DNA from: Streptomyces echinatus
GTDB taxonomy: Bacteria > Actinomycetota > Actinomycetes > Streptomycetales > Streptomycetaceae
DNA: 64,000 bases
NCBI RefSeq assembly: GCF_014203595.1
Contig: NZ_JACHJK010000002.1
Location: forward strand, 248,001-312,000
Direction of reading: 5' to 3'
The first letter of the stretch is position 1. Every line of letters starts with the position of its first letter. A program made the position numbers and the translations under genes. This document shows positions 10,243-18,450 of the stretch, in pieces. The notes beneath the pieces were generated by a model that had not been told where the DNA came from, did not search any database, and saw only the letters and a list, made by a program, of their open reading frames with translations.

Positions 10243-11013
10243 TCACCCGGGCTGCGGCACCGGCACCGCCGCGTGGCCGCCCGCCAGCCGTTCCGGCGCC
10301 CGGACCTCCAAGAACGCCGTGCGGCGGCGCAGCCGGAAGCCGAGGGACTCGTACAGCCGGATGGCGCCCGTGTTCGCGGCACTGGCGTGCAGGAACGGCG
10401 TCTCACCGCGCTCCCGGATGCCGTGCGCGACCGCCCGGATCAGGCGGGTGGCCAGCCCCTCGCCGCGAAAGGCGGGGTCCGTGCAGACGGCGCTGATCTC
10501 GGTCCAGCCCGGCGGGTGCAGCCGCTCCCCGGCCATGGCGATCAGCGCCCCGTCCCGCCGGATGCCGAGGTAGGTGCCGAGCTCCACGGTGCGCGGCAGG
10601 AACGGTCCGGGCCGGGTGCGCGCCACCAGGCCGAGCATCTCGGGGACGTCCGCCGGCCCGAGGCGGACCGCCTCCGGGTCCGGTGCGGCGGCGAGGCCGT
10701 CGTCCACGAGCTGTACGCCCTCGGCCCGGAAGGTGGTCTCCCAGCCCTCCGGGACCTCCCCGCGGAAGCCGGGCAGCGGGGCTCCGGCGCCGGGCCCGGC
10801 CAGCGCGGCGAGGTCCGCCCAGTCCCGCGCGTCCGGGTCGTCGGGCAACGCCAGCCACGGCGAGACGTCGACGGGGTAGCGCAGCACCCGGCCGCGCCGC
10901 TCGGCGAAGTGGGCGTGCGGGCCGGTCAGCGAGGCCAGGGCCGGGTTGTCGAGGACGTGCGGAACGCCGGCGGAGGTCCGGCCGGGGCCGCCCGGGCCGC
11001 TCACGACGGTCAT
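10243..11013 (-). CDS. GNAT family N-acetyltransferase
   Basis: A 256-residue protein with the GNAT fold in its C-terminal half. The acetyl-CoA-binding motif A is TDPAFRGEGLATRLIRAV (about 180-197) and motif B is NTGAIRLYESLGFRLRRRTAF. The N-terminal half, with Trp-rich segments, looks like a divergent second GNAT-like or FR47-type domain. The start overlaps the stop of a 15-residue ORF in the arrangement ATGA, and GAGGTGG precedes the ATG, so translation is probably coupled. The substrate is unknown. Confidence 0.85.
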   Translation of the reverse strand: MTVVSGPGGPGRTSAGVPHVLDNPALASLTGPHAHFAERRGRVLRYPVDVSPWLALPDDPDARDWADLAALAGPGAGAPLPGFRGEVPEGWETTFRAEGVQLVDDGLAAAPDPEAVRLGPADVPEMLGLVARTRPGPFLPRTVELGTYLGIRRDGALIAMAGERLHPPGWTEISAVCTDPAFRGEGLATRLIRAVAHGIRERGETPFLHASAANTGAIRLYESLGFRLRRRTAFLEVRAPERLAGGHAAVPVPQPG

Positions 11014-11057
11014 GCGGCCACCTCGATCACGGCCTGGGGAACGTACGCCTGGGGCAT
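11010..11057 (-). CDS. Candidate 15-residue leader peptide, coupled to the acetyltransferase
   Basis: The ORF reads MPQAYVPQAVIEVAA and its TGA overlaps the acetyltransferase ATG by 4 bases. It has a strong ribosome site (GAGGAG, 6 bases before ATG), better than that of the gene it precedes. PQAYVPQA contains a partial PQA repeat. It could be a leader peptide, a coupling device, or a small protein in its own right. It is too short for composition to prove coding, so I hold this as a candidate. Confidence 0.45.
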   Translation of the reverse strand: MPQAYVPQAVIEVAA

Positions 11058-11251
11058 CCTCGTCTCCTCACTTCCCTCGCGCTTCACCGGCGCGTCTCGC
11101 GCGCTCTCGCCGGCGCGCCGGGCGCCGGCACCGATCGGCAAGGAGCGGCGACGGGCCGCTATTCCCGGGCCCGGACAGAGTTCATACGGCCGCAACGAAG
11201 GGGGCGCCGACCAGGGACGGAGCACCCGGTTCGGCAGCGTACGGTTGAAGC

Positions 11252-11857
11252 ATGAACGTCACGCGAGGCTTCTCGGGCCGCCCGCGCGTCCACGACCCGG
11301 GACTGCCGCCCGGGCAGTACGACGCGCGCGAGGACTGGCCCGTCCTGTCCGCCGAGGTCACCCCGGACCTCGCGGCCACCGACTGGTCCTTCCGGATCGA
11401 CGGCCTGGTCGAGCGCCCGCACACCTGGGACTGGGACGCCGCCCACGGGCTGCCCGCCTCGGCGTACGAGGGCGACATCCACTGTGTGACCGGCTGGTCG
11501 AAGTTCGGCGTGCGGTTCGGCGGCGTCTCGTTGGACGCCTTCCTCGCCGTGGTGCGGCCACATGGGTCCGCCACCCATGCCCTCGCCTACTCCCACACCG
11601 GGTACACCACCAACCTGCCGCTCGCCGACCTCACCGGCGGGCGGGCCTGGATCGCCTGGGAGTACGACGGCGCACCGCTGCCGCCCGAGCACGGCGGCCC
11701 GGCGCGGCTCCTCGTGCCTCATCTCTACTTCTGGAAGAGCGCCAAGTGGATCGCGGGCATCACGCTCCTGGACCACGACGAGCCGGGCTTCTGGGAGGGC
11801 AACGGCTACCACGCGCGGGGCAACCCCTGGCAGGAGCAGCGGTACTCCGGTGACTGA
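11252..11857 (+). CDS. Sulfite oxidase-like molybdopterin oxidoreductase
   Basis: A 201-residue protein matching the short, stand-alone oxidoreductase molybdopterin domain found in actinobacteria. The Mo-ligating cysteine is C78 in DIHCVTGWSKFG, and the pterin-binding segments SHTGYTTNLPL and LVPHLYFWKSAKWI are present. There is no signal peptide or Tat motif, so it is cytoplasmic, unlike MsrP/YedY. Its stop codon overlaps the start of a flavin reductase gene by 8 bases (GTGACTGA), so the two are translationally coupled and the reductase is the likely electron partner. The physiological substrate (sulfite, sulfoxide or other) is not known. Confidence 0.9.
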   Translation: MNVTRGFSGRPRVHDPGLPPGQYDAREDWPVLSAEVTPDLAATDWSFRIDGLVERPHTWDWDAAHGLPASAYEGDIHCVTGWSKFGVRFGGVSLDAFLAVVRPHGSATHALAYSHTGYTTNLPLADLTGGRAWIAWEYDGAPLPPEHGGPARLLVPHLYFWKSAKWIAGITLLDHDEPGFWEGNGYHARGNPWQEQRYSGD

Positions 11858-12605
11858 GACGACGACTCCCGTGACGCGGTTCGCGGTGCCCGGGCGGATC
11901 GCGGTGAGCGGCGAGGCGGCGACGGTGTGGCAGACCGCCACGCTGACGGAGATTCGCCGCGAGACGCCGCACGCGGCCACGTTCCGGCTGGCGGTGCCGG
12001 CCTGGGCGGGACACCTGCCGGGCCAGCACCTGATGCTGCGACTGACCGCCGCCGACGGTTATGTGGCGCAGCGCCACTATTCGATCGCGTCGGCGCCGGA
12101 CGACTCCGGGCACATCGAGCTGACCCTGGACCGGGTGCCGGGCGGCGAGGTCTCCGGCTGGTTCCACACCGTGGCCCGGCCCGGTGACACGATCGAGGTG
12201 CGCGGCCCGCTGAGCGGCTTCTTCGCCTGGCCGGGCGACCGGCCGGCGCTGCTGCTGGGGGCCGGCTCCGGCGTCGTGCCGCTGATGTCGATGGTGCGGC
12301 ACCACCGGGCGCGCGGCCTCGGCCTCCCGCTGCGGATGCTGGTGTCGGCACGCAGCCCCGAAGAGCTGATCTACGCGGCCGAGCTGGGCGCGGAGACGAC
12401 GCCCGTGTTCACCCGCAGCGCTCCGCCCGGGGTGGCGGTGGGACGTATGACGGCCGCATATATAGCGCCGCTCCTGGCCGAGCAGCCCGCCGGTGGGTGG
12501 GAAGCCTATGTGTGCGGATCCAACGGGTTCGCCGAGCACGCCTCCCGGCTGCTGGTCGCGGCGGGCCAGCCGGTGGAGCGGATCCGGATCGAGCGGTTCG
12601 GCTGA
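11850..12605 (+). CDS. Ferredoxin-NADP reductase-like flavoprotein
   Basis: A 251-residue reductase with a GTG start inside the end of the preceding gene. The FAD domain is in the first 120 residues, with the flavin motif RHYSIASAP. The NAD(P) domain follows, with LLLGAGSGVVPLMSMV and the terminal CGSNGFAEHASRLLVAAG. It lacks a C-terminal 2Fe-2S domain, so it is a simple FNR-type reductase. It probably passes electrons between NAD(P)H and the coupled molybdoenzyme. An unusual AT-rich run with a rare ATA codon occurs near 12457. Confidence 0.9.
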   Translation: MTETTTPVTRFAVPGRIAVSGEAATVWQTATLTEIRRETPHAATFRLAVPAWAGHLPGQHLMLRLTAADGYVAQRHYSIASAPDDSGHIELTLDRVPGGEVSGWFHTVARPGDTIEVRGPLSGFFAWPGDRPALLLGAGSGVVPLMSMVRHHRARGLGLPLRMLVSARSPEELIYAAELGAETTPVFTRSAPPGVAVGRMTAAYIAPLLAEQPAGGWEAYVCGSNGFAEHASRLLVAAGQPVERIRIERFG

Positions 12606-13047
12606 GCGCTCGCAGCGGAACCGGGCGCTCCGCTGAGCGTTCGCTTCCCGGTCGAGCGGCCCGGCCTGGCGGTCACCGCCGGATCGAGCGGCCCGGCCGA
12701 GCGCTCGCGTACCGGTCGCGCCGTCCCGCCGGGCGATCACCTTCCGATCGAGCGGTCCGGCCCGGTGATCACCTCCCGATCCGCCACTCCGGTCCAGCGG
12801 TCACCTCCCGGTCGAGCGGCTCGGGCGAGCCTCCGGGTCGCGGGACGGAGCCCGGCGCGCGATGGTGGGGCGCATGGCGTGTGCTGTGCGCCATATGGGC
12901 CGGAACTAGCGGTTCGCGGCATGCGCGAGGTGCTCCGTACGGGGTACGAGACGGGTGTGGACGCTCGTGCGCGTGAGCGGCGGGGGCGGCGGACCGGCGA
13001 TCCTGCGTTCCCGTCTCTCCGGCTCCGGCGGTGGCGAGGAGGTGGAC
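12606..13047. repeat. Degenerate GC-rich repeat tract in a gene-free gap
   Basis: From about 12636 to 12835 the words GAGCGGCCCGGCC, GCGATCACC, TCACCTCCCGATC and GGTCGAGCGGC recur several times in varying order, giving degenerate repeats of roughly 40-50 bp. The remainder of this 442-bp gap shows no ribosome-site-linked ORF. It may have grown by slippage and decayed. Confidence 0.55.
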
Positions 13048-13632
13048 ATGCGTACCCGGGTGCAGGGCTGGCGCTGGCGGCGCAATCCGCTACGGCGCCG
13101 GTCGGACGTCGTGGAAGCGTGGACGGTGCTCGTGGTCACCGTCCTCCTGTTCGTCGTCGCGCCGCTGGTCGGGGTGGCCGCGGGCCTGCACGCCCATGAC
13201 CGGGCCCGGGCGCTCGCCGCGGAGCAGCGGGCCCAGCGCCACCAGGTGCGCGCCGTGGTGGTCGGCGACCCGCCCGAGCGGCGGTCCCCGCTGGAGGAGG
13301 ACCGCCGGCATCCGTACCGCGCCCAGGTCCGGTGGACCGAGCCGGGCAAGGGGGTGCGGACGGCGTGGGCCCGGGTACCGGCGGGGGCCCGTGCCGGGGA
13401 GCCGGTCCCGGTGTGGTTCGACTCCCGCGGGCGCAGTGTGGCGCCGCCGCCGGACGACGCGGCCGTGTGGCAGCACGCGGTCACCGTGGGGCTGTGCGCG
13501 GCGGGCGGTGCGGCCACCGTGGTACTCCTCGGCCGCGTGCTGGAGCGCCGGATCGCCCTGCGCCACCGCCTGGCCGAGTGGGAGCGGGAGTGGGCACGGA
13601 CGGGACCCCGGTGGACACAGCCGCGGACGTGA
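13048..13632 (+). CDS. Rv1733c-like two-helix membrane protein
   Basis: A 194-residue protein with two membrane helices (about residues 24-47 and 150-172) separated by a hydrophilic, probably extracytoplasmic, domain. The N-terminal RRNPLRRRSDVVEAW and the loop segment HPYRAQVRWTEPGKGVRTAWA match the Rv1733c family, which is widespread in mycobacteria and Streptomyces and has no known function. GAGGAGG lies upstream of ATG at 13048; a GTG reading from 12955 adds a low-complexity Gly-rich stretch and is less likely. Confidence 0.82.
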   Translation: MRTRVQGWRWRRNPLRRRSDVVEAWTVLVVTVLLFVVAPLVGVAAGLHAHDRARALAAEQRAQRHQVRAVVVGDPPERRSPLEEDRRHPYRAQVRWTEPGKGVRTAWARVPAGARAGEPVPVWFDSRGRSVAPPPDDAAVWQHAVTVGLCAAGGAATVVLLGRVLERRIALRHRLAEWEREWARTGPRWTQPRT

Positions 13633-13836
13633 CGCACGGGTGACCCGATCACCGGAGGGACGACGGGATGGCGGACGCCCTCCCGGAGCAGGCACCCCCT
13701 CACCACCGGACCGGTACATGGGCGGTTCGGAGCGAACGACCGGAAACGGGTTCGCCCCCGCCGTGACCCTGGCGAGTCATCCGATCACCCTCGTACCGTG
13801 GGGCGACACGCACTTCCTTCGCAAAGGCGGTTGCTG

Positions 13837-14805
13837 ATGGCCCGGTTCGATCTGCCCCTCGACGAACTCCGCGCGTACCGCAGCGAGTCCACCGAGCCGG
13901 AGGACTTCGACGCCTTCTGGGACAAGACGCTCCAGGAGGCCCGCGAGCACGAACTGGACGCGCGTTTCGAGCCGGTGGAGACCGGACTGAGCGCGGTCGA
14001 GGTGTACGACGTGACGTTCGCCGGGTTCGGCGGCCATCCCGTCAAGGGCTGGCTGCGGCTGCCCGCCGGGACCACGGAGCCGCTGCCGCTGGTGGTGGAG
14101 TTCCTCGGCTACGGCGGCGGGCGCGGTCTGCCGCACGAGAACCTGTTGTGGTCCGCGACGGGCCGGGCCCACTTCCTGATGGACACGCGCGGACAGGGCA
14201 GCGGCTGGGGTGCCGGTGGCGACACGGCGGACCCGGTGGGCGCGGCGCCGGCGTACCCCGGGTACATGACGCGGGGTCTCGACGCGCCCGAGAACTACTA
14301 CTACCGACGGGTGTTCACGGACGCCGTGCGTGCGGTCGAGGCGGCCCGCTCGCACCCGCTGACCGACGCCACGCGGACGGTGGCGATCGGCGGGAGCCAG
14401 GGCGGCGGCATCTCGATCGCGACCGGTGCCCTGGTGCCCGACCTGGTCGCGATCGCTCCGGACGTGCCGTTCCTTTGCGACTTCCCGCGCGCGATGACGC
14501 TGACCGACCGACCCCCGTACCGGGAGATCGCGCTGTTCCTCAAGACGCACCGCGGGCGCTCGGAGGAGGTGCGGCGCACGCTGTCCTACTTCGACGGGGT
14601 GCACTTCGCGGCCCGGGGCCGGGCGCCGGCCCTGTTCTCGGCGGCCCTGGAGGACGAGACGTGCCCGCCGTCGACGGTGTTCGCGGCGTTCAACGCGTGG
14701 GCGCACGAGCACAAGGCGATCGAGGTGTACGACTTCAACGATCACGAGGGCGGCGGCCCCTTCCAGGAGGCGCTGAAGCTCCGCTGGCTGCGCTCGTACG
14801 TCTGA
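13837..14805 (+). CDS. Acetylxylan esterase (AXE1 family) / cephalosporin-C deacetylase-like
   Basis: A 322-residue alpha/beta-hydrolase of carbohydrate esterase family 7. The nucleophile is S187 in IGGSQGGG. The oxyanion-hole region is VEFLGYGGGRG and there is the family motif MDTRGQGSGW. The acid is in ALEDETCPP and the base in NDHEGGG near the C-terminus. Family members remove acetyl groups from xylo-oligosaccharides and cephalosporin C. There is no signal peptide, so it acts in the cytoplasm on imported substrates. No transporter or glycosidase gene is adjacent. Confidence 0.92.
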   Translation: MARFDLPLDELRAYRSESTEPEDFDAFWDKTLQEAREHELDARFEPVETGLSAVEVYDVTFAGFGGHPVKGWLRLPAGTTEPLPLVVEFLGYGGGRGLPHENLLWSATGRAHFLMDTRGQGSGWGAGGDTADPVGAAPAYPGYMTRGLDAPENYYYRRVFTDAVRAVEAARSHPLTDATRTVAIGGSQGGGISIATGALVPDLVAIAPDVPFLCDFPRAMTLTDRPPYREIALFLKTHRGRSEEVRRTLSYFDGVHFAARGRAPALFSAALEDETCPPSTVFAAFNAWAHEHKAIEVYDFNDHEGGGPFQEALKLRWLRSYV

Positions 14806-14837
14806 GGCCCGTCGGCAGTACACCGGCGACGCGGCGT

Positions 14838-14993
14838 CCCGGTTTCGGCCATGACGGGTTCGGCGGCTCCTGTGGGCTCGCCGACCCGGAGACAGGCGTG
14901 TCACTGGGCTACGTCATGAACCGGATGGGGCCGCGCATCGCCGGTGATCCGCGCAAATCAGCACTGGTCGACGCCCTGTACAGCGCCCTGTGA
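14838..14993 (+). pseudogene. 3' remnant of a beta-lactamase-related serine hydrolase
   Basis: The last 51 codons, starting at PGFGHDGFGGSCGLADPE and ending DPRKSALVDALYSAL before TGA at 14991, match the C-terminal end of EstB/class C beta-lactamase-like serine hydrolases: the His-containing GH-GGS motif, the GYVMNRMG signature and the final helix. The N-terminal 85% of such a protein, including the SxxK nucleophile, is absent: the upstream DNA belongs to the esterase in another frame. There is no start codon with a ribosome site. It is a fragment left by deletion. Confidence 0.7.
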
Positions 14994-15071
14994 GCGCGTG
15001 GCGCGGCGCCCGGTGACCGCCGTGCGCGCGGGTGTGTATTTCGGTCGAACCGGCATACCACCCTTCCCTTG

Positions 15072-15083
15072 TGGTTTAGACCA
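15072..15083. promoter_or_regulatory. dre-like GntR operator
   Basis: TGGTTTAGACCA is a near-perfect palindrome that differs by one base from the TGGTCTAGACCA core of DasR-responsive elements. It lies 65 bp before the GntR gene. It also fits the general HutC-subfamily pattern GT-N-TA-N-AC, so the downstream regulator itself may be the binder. Confidence 0.6.
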
Positions 15084-15148
15084 ATGCTAATTGTGGTCGC
15101 GCAACGAGCCCGTACGACTACGTCTTGTCACCGACAGGAGGGCGCGGC

Positions 15149-15904
15149 ATGGCCCGCACCACCCCGCTCGATCCCCCGCTCGACTCCCCGCCCGACGACG
15201 ACCGGCCCCTGTACGGACGGATCGCGGCACTGCTGCTCGACGAACTGCGCGACGGCACCGTCCCGCCGGGTGAACGGCTGCCGGGCGAACGGCACCTGGC
15301 CGCGCACTTCGGCGTCAGCCGGGAGACCGTCCGGCAGGCACTGGAGGTGCTGCGCCGCGGCGGACTGGTCGCCACCGACCGACGGGGCAGCCATGCCACC
15401 CTGCCCGGCCGGCCGGTCGAGGCGCCGGAGTCGCTCACCTTCCCGGTGGGCGCCCGGTCGGCGGACCCGTGCGCGGTCGACCGGTCCACGGTGACCTGGG
15501 AGCCACCCCCGCCGGAGCACGCGCAGGCGCTGGGCCTGGCCCCGCACCGGCCGACGCTGGTGCACCACTACCTTTCGGCGACCCCGGACGGCCGGTCGCT
15601 GCGGACGGCGCTGACGTCGTTCTCGCCGGTGGCGCTCGCCGAGGTGGCGGAGCTGGCCCGCTACCGGGGCCGGGCCGACGGGGCCACGCCCGCACAGCTG
15701 CGGCGGGCCTACGACTGGATGCGCAAGGCCGGGCTGGCCTTGCACCACCGGGACGCCATCACCCAGGTCGGCGACGCCTCCTCGGTGCGGGTGACCCGGC
15801 GCGTGCACGACCAGTACGCCCGCCCGCTGGAGATCACCGATCTGGTGGTGGACGCCGAACGGGACACACTGGTCTACGAATTCACCCTGCCCGCCGCGGG
15901 CTGA
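15149..15904 (+). CDS. GntR family regulator, HutC subfamily
   Basis: A 251-residue regulator. The N-terminal winged helix is about residues 20-90 (LDELRDGTVPPGERLPGERHLAAHFGVSRETVRQALEVL is its core) and the C-terminal part is a UTRA ligand domain of about 150 residues. The start has GGAGGG. HutC-type regulators sense sugars, amino acids or their phosphates. No obvious transport target is adjacent; the convergent methyltransferase overlaps the 3' end by 23 bp. Upstream is a dre-like palindrome, suggesting autoregulation or DasR control. Confidence 0.9.
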   Translation: MARTTPLDPPLDSPPDDDRPLYGRIAALLLDELRDGTVPPGERLPGERHLAAHFGVSRETVRQALEVLRRGGLVATDRRGSHATLPGRPVEAPESLTFPVGARSADPCAVDRSTVTWEPPPPEHAQALGLAPHRPTLVHHYLSATPDGRSLRTALTSFSPVALAEVAELARYRGRADGATPAQLRRAYDWMRKAGLALHHRDAITQVGDASSVRVTRRVHDQYARPLEITDLVVDAERDTLVYEFTLPAAG

Positions 15905-16646
15905 CCGCCGCGGCCGGCGGGCCGGCTCTGCGCGCCACCACCAGCCTGCCGTGCGGGCTGCCGTCGGCCCGCCGGCCGAACTCGGGCAGCACGCGCAGTT
16001 CGACCGCGAATCCCGCCCGCTCCAACTCCGCGATCATGGCCCCGAGTCGCAGGGCCCGGTAGTACATGACGAACGGGGGCCGCCACAGCGCGTTGCGCAC
16101 CCGCATCGCCGCGTCGAAGCCGAGCAGCAGCCAGAAGGCGGGGTGTGCGGGGCCGGGCGGGGCGAACACGGGGAAGGCGAAGCGGCCTCCGGGCCGCAGC
16201 ACCGAGTGGACCTGGGCACACAGACCCGGCAGCTCCCGGGGCAGGAAGTGGCCGAACGCCCCGAAGGAGACGACGAGATCGAAGGCGGCCGTGAACGGCA
16301 GGGCCCGGGCGTCTCCGCGCACCCAGGCGACCCGCGACTCCCCCGCGGGCGGTACGCGGCGCCGGGCGACGTCGAGCATGCCGGCGCTGAAGTCGACCCC
16401 GGTGACGCTGCGGTGGCACAGTCCGGCCAGCGGCCGCGTCCCGGCCCCGGTGCCGCAGCACAGGTCGAGTCCGTCCGCGAACGGGCCGAGCGGCGCCAGC
16501 GCCTTCGCCACGGCGTCCAGCACGTCGTCGGGGGTCCGGAAGGGGGTGTGGTCGAACTTCGGCGCGAGCAGGTCGTAACCGCGCTCGACGGACGACAGCG
16601 CCTGCACGGTGAGTTCGCGGAGGGTGGGGCCTGCTGGACCGAACAT
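15882..16646 (-). CDS. Class I SAM-dependent methyltransferase
   Basis: A 254-residue methyltransferase. Motif I is LDLCCGTGAGTRPLAG (about 61-76), with GVDFSAGMLDVARRR after it and the post-motif DLVVSFGAFGHF. The segment MYYRALRLGAMIAELERAGF is typical of ubiquinone/menaquinone-type small-molecule methyltransferases. The 3' end overlaps the convergent GntR gene. The substrate is not evident. Confidence 0.85.
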   Translation of the reverse strand: MFGPAGPTLRELTVQALSSVERGYDLLAPKFDHTPFRTPDDVLDAVAKALAPLGPFADGLDLCCGTGAGTRPLAGLCHRSVTGVDFSAGMLDVARRRVPPAGESRVAWVRGDARALPFTAAFDLVVSFGAFGHFLPRELPGLCAQVHSVLRPGGRFAFPVFAPPGPAHPAFWLLLGFDAAMRVRNALWRPPFVMYYRALRLGAMIAELERAGFAVELRVLPEFGRRADGSPHGRLVVARRAGPPAAAVSPRRAG

Positions 16647-16754
16647 GCCCTCACCCTATGACGGCCGCGCCGGCCTGCGCGGCCCGCTCGGCTGAAGGGG
16701 CCCGCCCGGCCGGCGGGGCCGTGGGAGCGCGGCGAGCCGCCGGTGCGGCCGTCG

Positions 16755-17213
16755 TCAGCCGAACGTGTCGTGGCAGAGCCGCGCGATCTCGGGTGCGGCC
16801 ACGCCGTCCGCCTGGCGGCACAGGTCGCGCATGTGCACGGACGTGGGCGGCCGGGAGGCCGGGCGGGTGCGGGGGGACGGACGGCGGTGTACGGGCGGCC
16901 GCCGTTCCGGGTGGTGACGGCGCACCGGCGGGGCGGCGGGCGCCACGGCCCGGGGAGGCGCCACGGGCACCCGTCCGCGGACCGGCTCGGGGCTCCGCGC
17001 GGGCCCGGCCGCCGAGCCTGCCGGACGCCCGTGGCCGGTACGGACGAGCGCCGCCCGTGCGGAGGGCTCATCCGACGGGACCCGCAGGACCGACGGTCTC
17101 GCCGCCGGATCCGGCGGCGGGGTGGCGTCGGGCGTGGGACGGGAGGCGACGGTGGTGCAGCCGGCGACGCTCACCAGCGCCGCCACCAGCAGGGGAAGAA
17201 GTCGGCGAGACAC
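16755..17213 (-). CDS. Putative lipoprotein, Pro/Arg-rich
   Basis: A 152-residue protein with a GTG start. The signal peptide MSRRLLPLLVAALVSVAGC has a good lipobox (VAGC), so it should be lipidated and anchored outside the membrane. The middle is a disordered Pro/Arg/Ala-rich linker of about 90 residues. The C-terminal 25 residues (MRDLCRQADGVAAPEIARLC) form a short helix with two cysteines that could make a disulfide. This ending is common in small Streptomyces lipoproteins of unknown role. Confidence 0.65.
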   Translation of the reverse strand: MSRRLLPLLVAALVSVAGCTTVASRPTPDATPPPDPAARPSVLRVPSDEPSARAALVRTGHGRPAGSAAGPARSPEPVRGRVPVAPPRAVAPAAPPVRRHHPERRPPVHRRPSPRTRPASRPPTSVHMRDLCRQADGVAAPEIARLCHDTFG

Positions 17214-17345
17214 CCGCCCACTGTGCCGCAGCGCCCGCGGTGACGGCCCGTGTCACGCGGCATGACCACCCCGACGAGCGATCGACGGGGCTGACGCGTC
17301 AACCCGCCGTGACGGACCGGCCCTCCGGCCGATGTGCGGGTTCCG

Positions 17346-17948
17346 TCACCGCTCCGCCGCGGGCAGGTCGCGGGAAGGCCGGGGGGAGGCGACATCGCCG
17401 CGCCGCTCCAGGACCGTCAGGACGCGCTCGCACCAGCGCAGGTTCTCCTCCTCGAAGGCGATGCCGGCCATGAGGGTGAGGTACGGCCCGACGCGGTCGG
17501 AGACGCGCAGGAACTCGTCCTCCGCGCGCCCGTCGAGCAGACTCTCGCGCACCCGCCGGTAGCGGTCGAGCTTGCCGCGCGCCCAGCCCATGCGCTCCTC
17601 GATCAGCTCCCTGGTGACCCCGGAATCGCCCCCGTCCATGGCCTGGACCTTGATGAGGAGTTCGTCACGGATGGCGGTGGGCCGCTTGGGCGGCTCGGCG
17701 GCGAACGCGTCCAGCTCGGCCCGGCCGGCCTCGGTGAGCGTGAACATCCGCTTGTTCGGCCGGCGCTCCTGCTGCACCGTACGGGCCTGGACCAGCCCGT
17801 CCTGTGCGAGGCGCTCCAGTTCCCGGTACAGCTGCTGCGGGGTGGCGGGCCAGAAGTTCGCGAGCGAGACGTCGAACGTCTTCGACAGCTCGTAGCCCGA
17901 GGCCTCGCCCTCCAGCAGGGCGGCCAGAACGGCGTACTTGAGCGACAT
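17346..17948 (-). CDS. PadR family transcriptional regulator
   Basis: A 200-residue regulator. It has an N-terminal winged helix (MSLKYAVLAALLEGEASGYELSKTF at its start) and a helical Vir-type C-terminal domain (LIEERMGWARGKLDRYRRVRESLL). It is divergent from a SnoaL/NTF2-like gene over 72 bp that contain a perfect 12-bp palindrome, so this pair forms a classic self-contained regulator/target unit. It resembles the PadR at 391-966 in length and domain order. Confidence 0.92.
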   Translation of the reverse strand: MSLKYAVLAALLEGEASGYELSKTFDVSLANFWPATPQQLYRELERLAQDGLVQARTVQQERRPNKRMFTLTEAGRAELDAFAAEPPKRPTAIRDELLIKVQAMDGGDSGVTRELIEERMGWARGKLDRYRRVRESLLDGRAEDEFLRVSDRVGPYLTLMAGIAFEEENLRWCERVLTVLERRGDVASPRPSRDLPAAER

Positions 17949-17991
17949 ATGGACAGGCTAGCAGTCGTTGAATAATCTCATCCGCACCTAA

Positions 17992-18003
17992 TCAATTAAT
18001 TGA
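17992..18003. promoter_or_regulatory. 12-bp palindrome, probable PadR operator
   Basis: TCAATTAATTGA is a perfect, strikingly AT-rich palindrome between the divergent padR gene and the NTF2-like gene, 17 bp before the latter's start. Its position would block the ribosome-site region of the target and the promoters in between. Confidence 0.65.
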
Positions 18004-18020
18004 CTATGTGAGGTGGTCCG

Positions 18021-18419
18021 ATGCGCGCGTTCCGTGAGGCCGTCGAAGCCGGCGACCCGGCGGCCGTCGAGGCACTGCTGGCCGAGGACGTCGTCTTCAC
18101 CAGCCCGGTCGTCTTCAAGCCGTACCACGGCAAGGCGATCACCGCGGCGATCCTGCGCGCGGTCGTCCAGGTCTTCGAGGACTTCCGGTACGTCCGGGAG
18201 ATCGGCGACCCGGACGGCACGGATCACGCGCTGGTCTTCCGCGCCCGGGTGGGCGACCGGGAGCTGACCGGCTGCGACTTCCTGCACGTGAACGAGGACG
18301 GCCTGATCGACGACTTCATGGTCATGGTCCGTCCGCTGTCGGGCGCGCACGCCCTCGCCGAGGCCATGGGCGCCCGGTTCGAGCAGATCGCCGAGGAGGC
18401 GGCGGCACGACCGGCCTGA
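18021..18419 (+). CDS. SnoaL/NTF2-like protein
   Basis: A 132-residue protein of the nuclear transport factor 2 fold. MRAFREAVEAGDPAAVEALLAEDVVFTSPVVF is the family start, and FLHVNEDGLIDDFMVMVRPL is the last two strands. The start has GAGGTGG. Members are often small-molecule-binding or cyclase/isomerase-type proteins. Its gene is divergent from padR and is the probable target of that repressor. Confidence 0.88.
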   Translation: MRAFREAVEAGDPAAVEALLAEDVVFTSPVVFKPYHGKAITAAILRAVVQVFEDFRYVREIGDPDGTDHALVFRARVGDRELTGCDFLHVNEDGLIDDFMVMVRPLSGAHALAEAMGARFEQIAEEAAARPA

Positions 18420-18450
18420 GCGGCCGCGCCGTGCCCCCGCACCACCGGGG

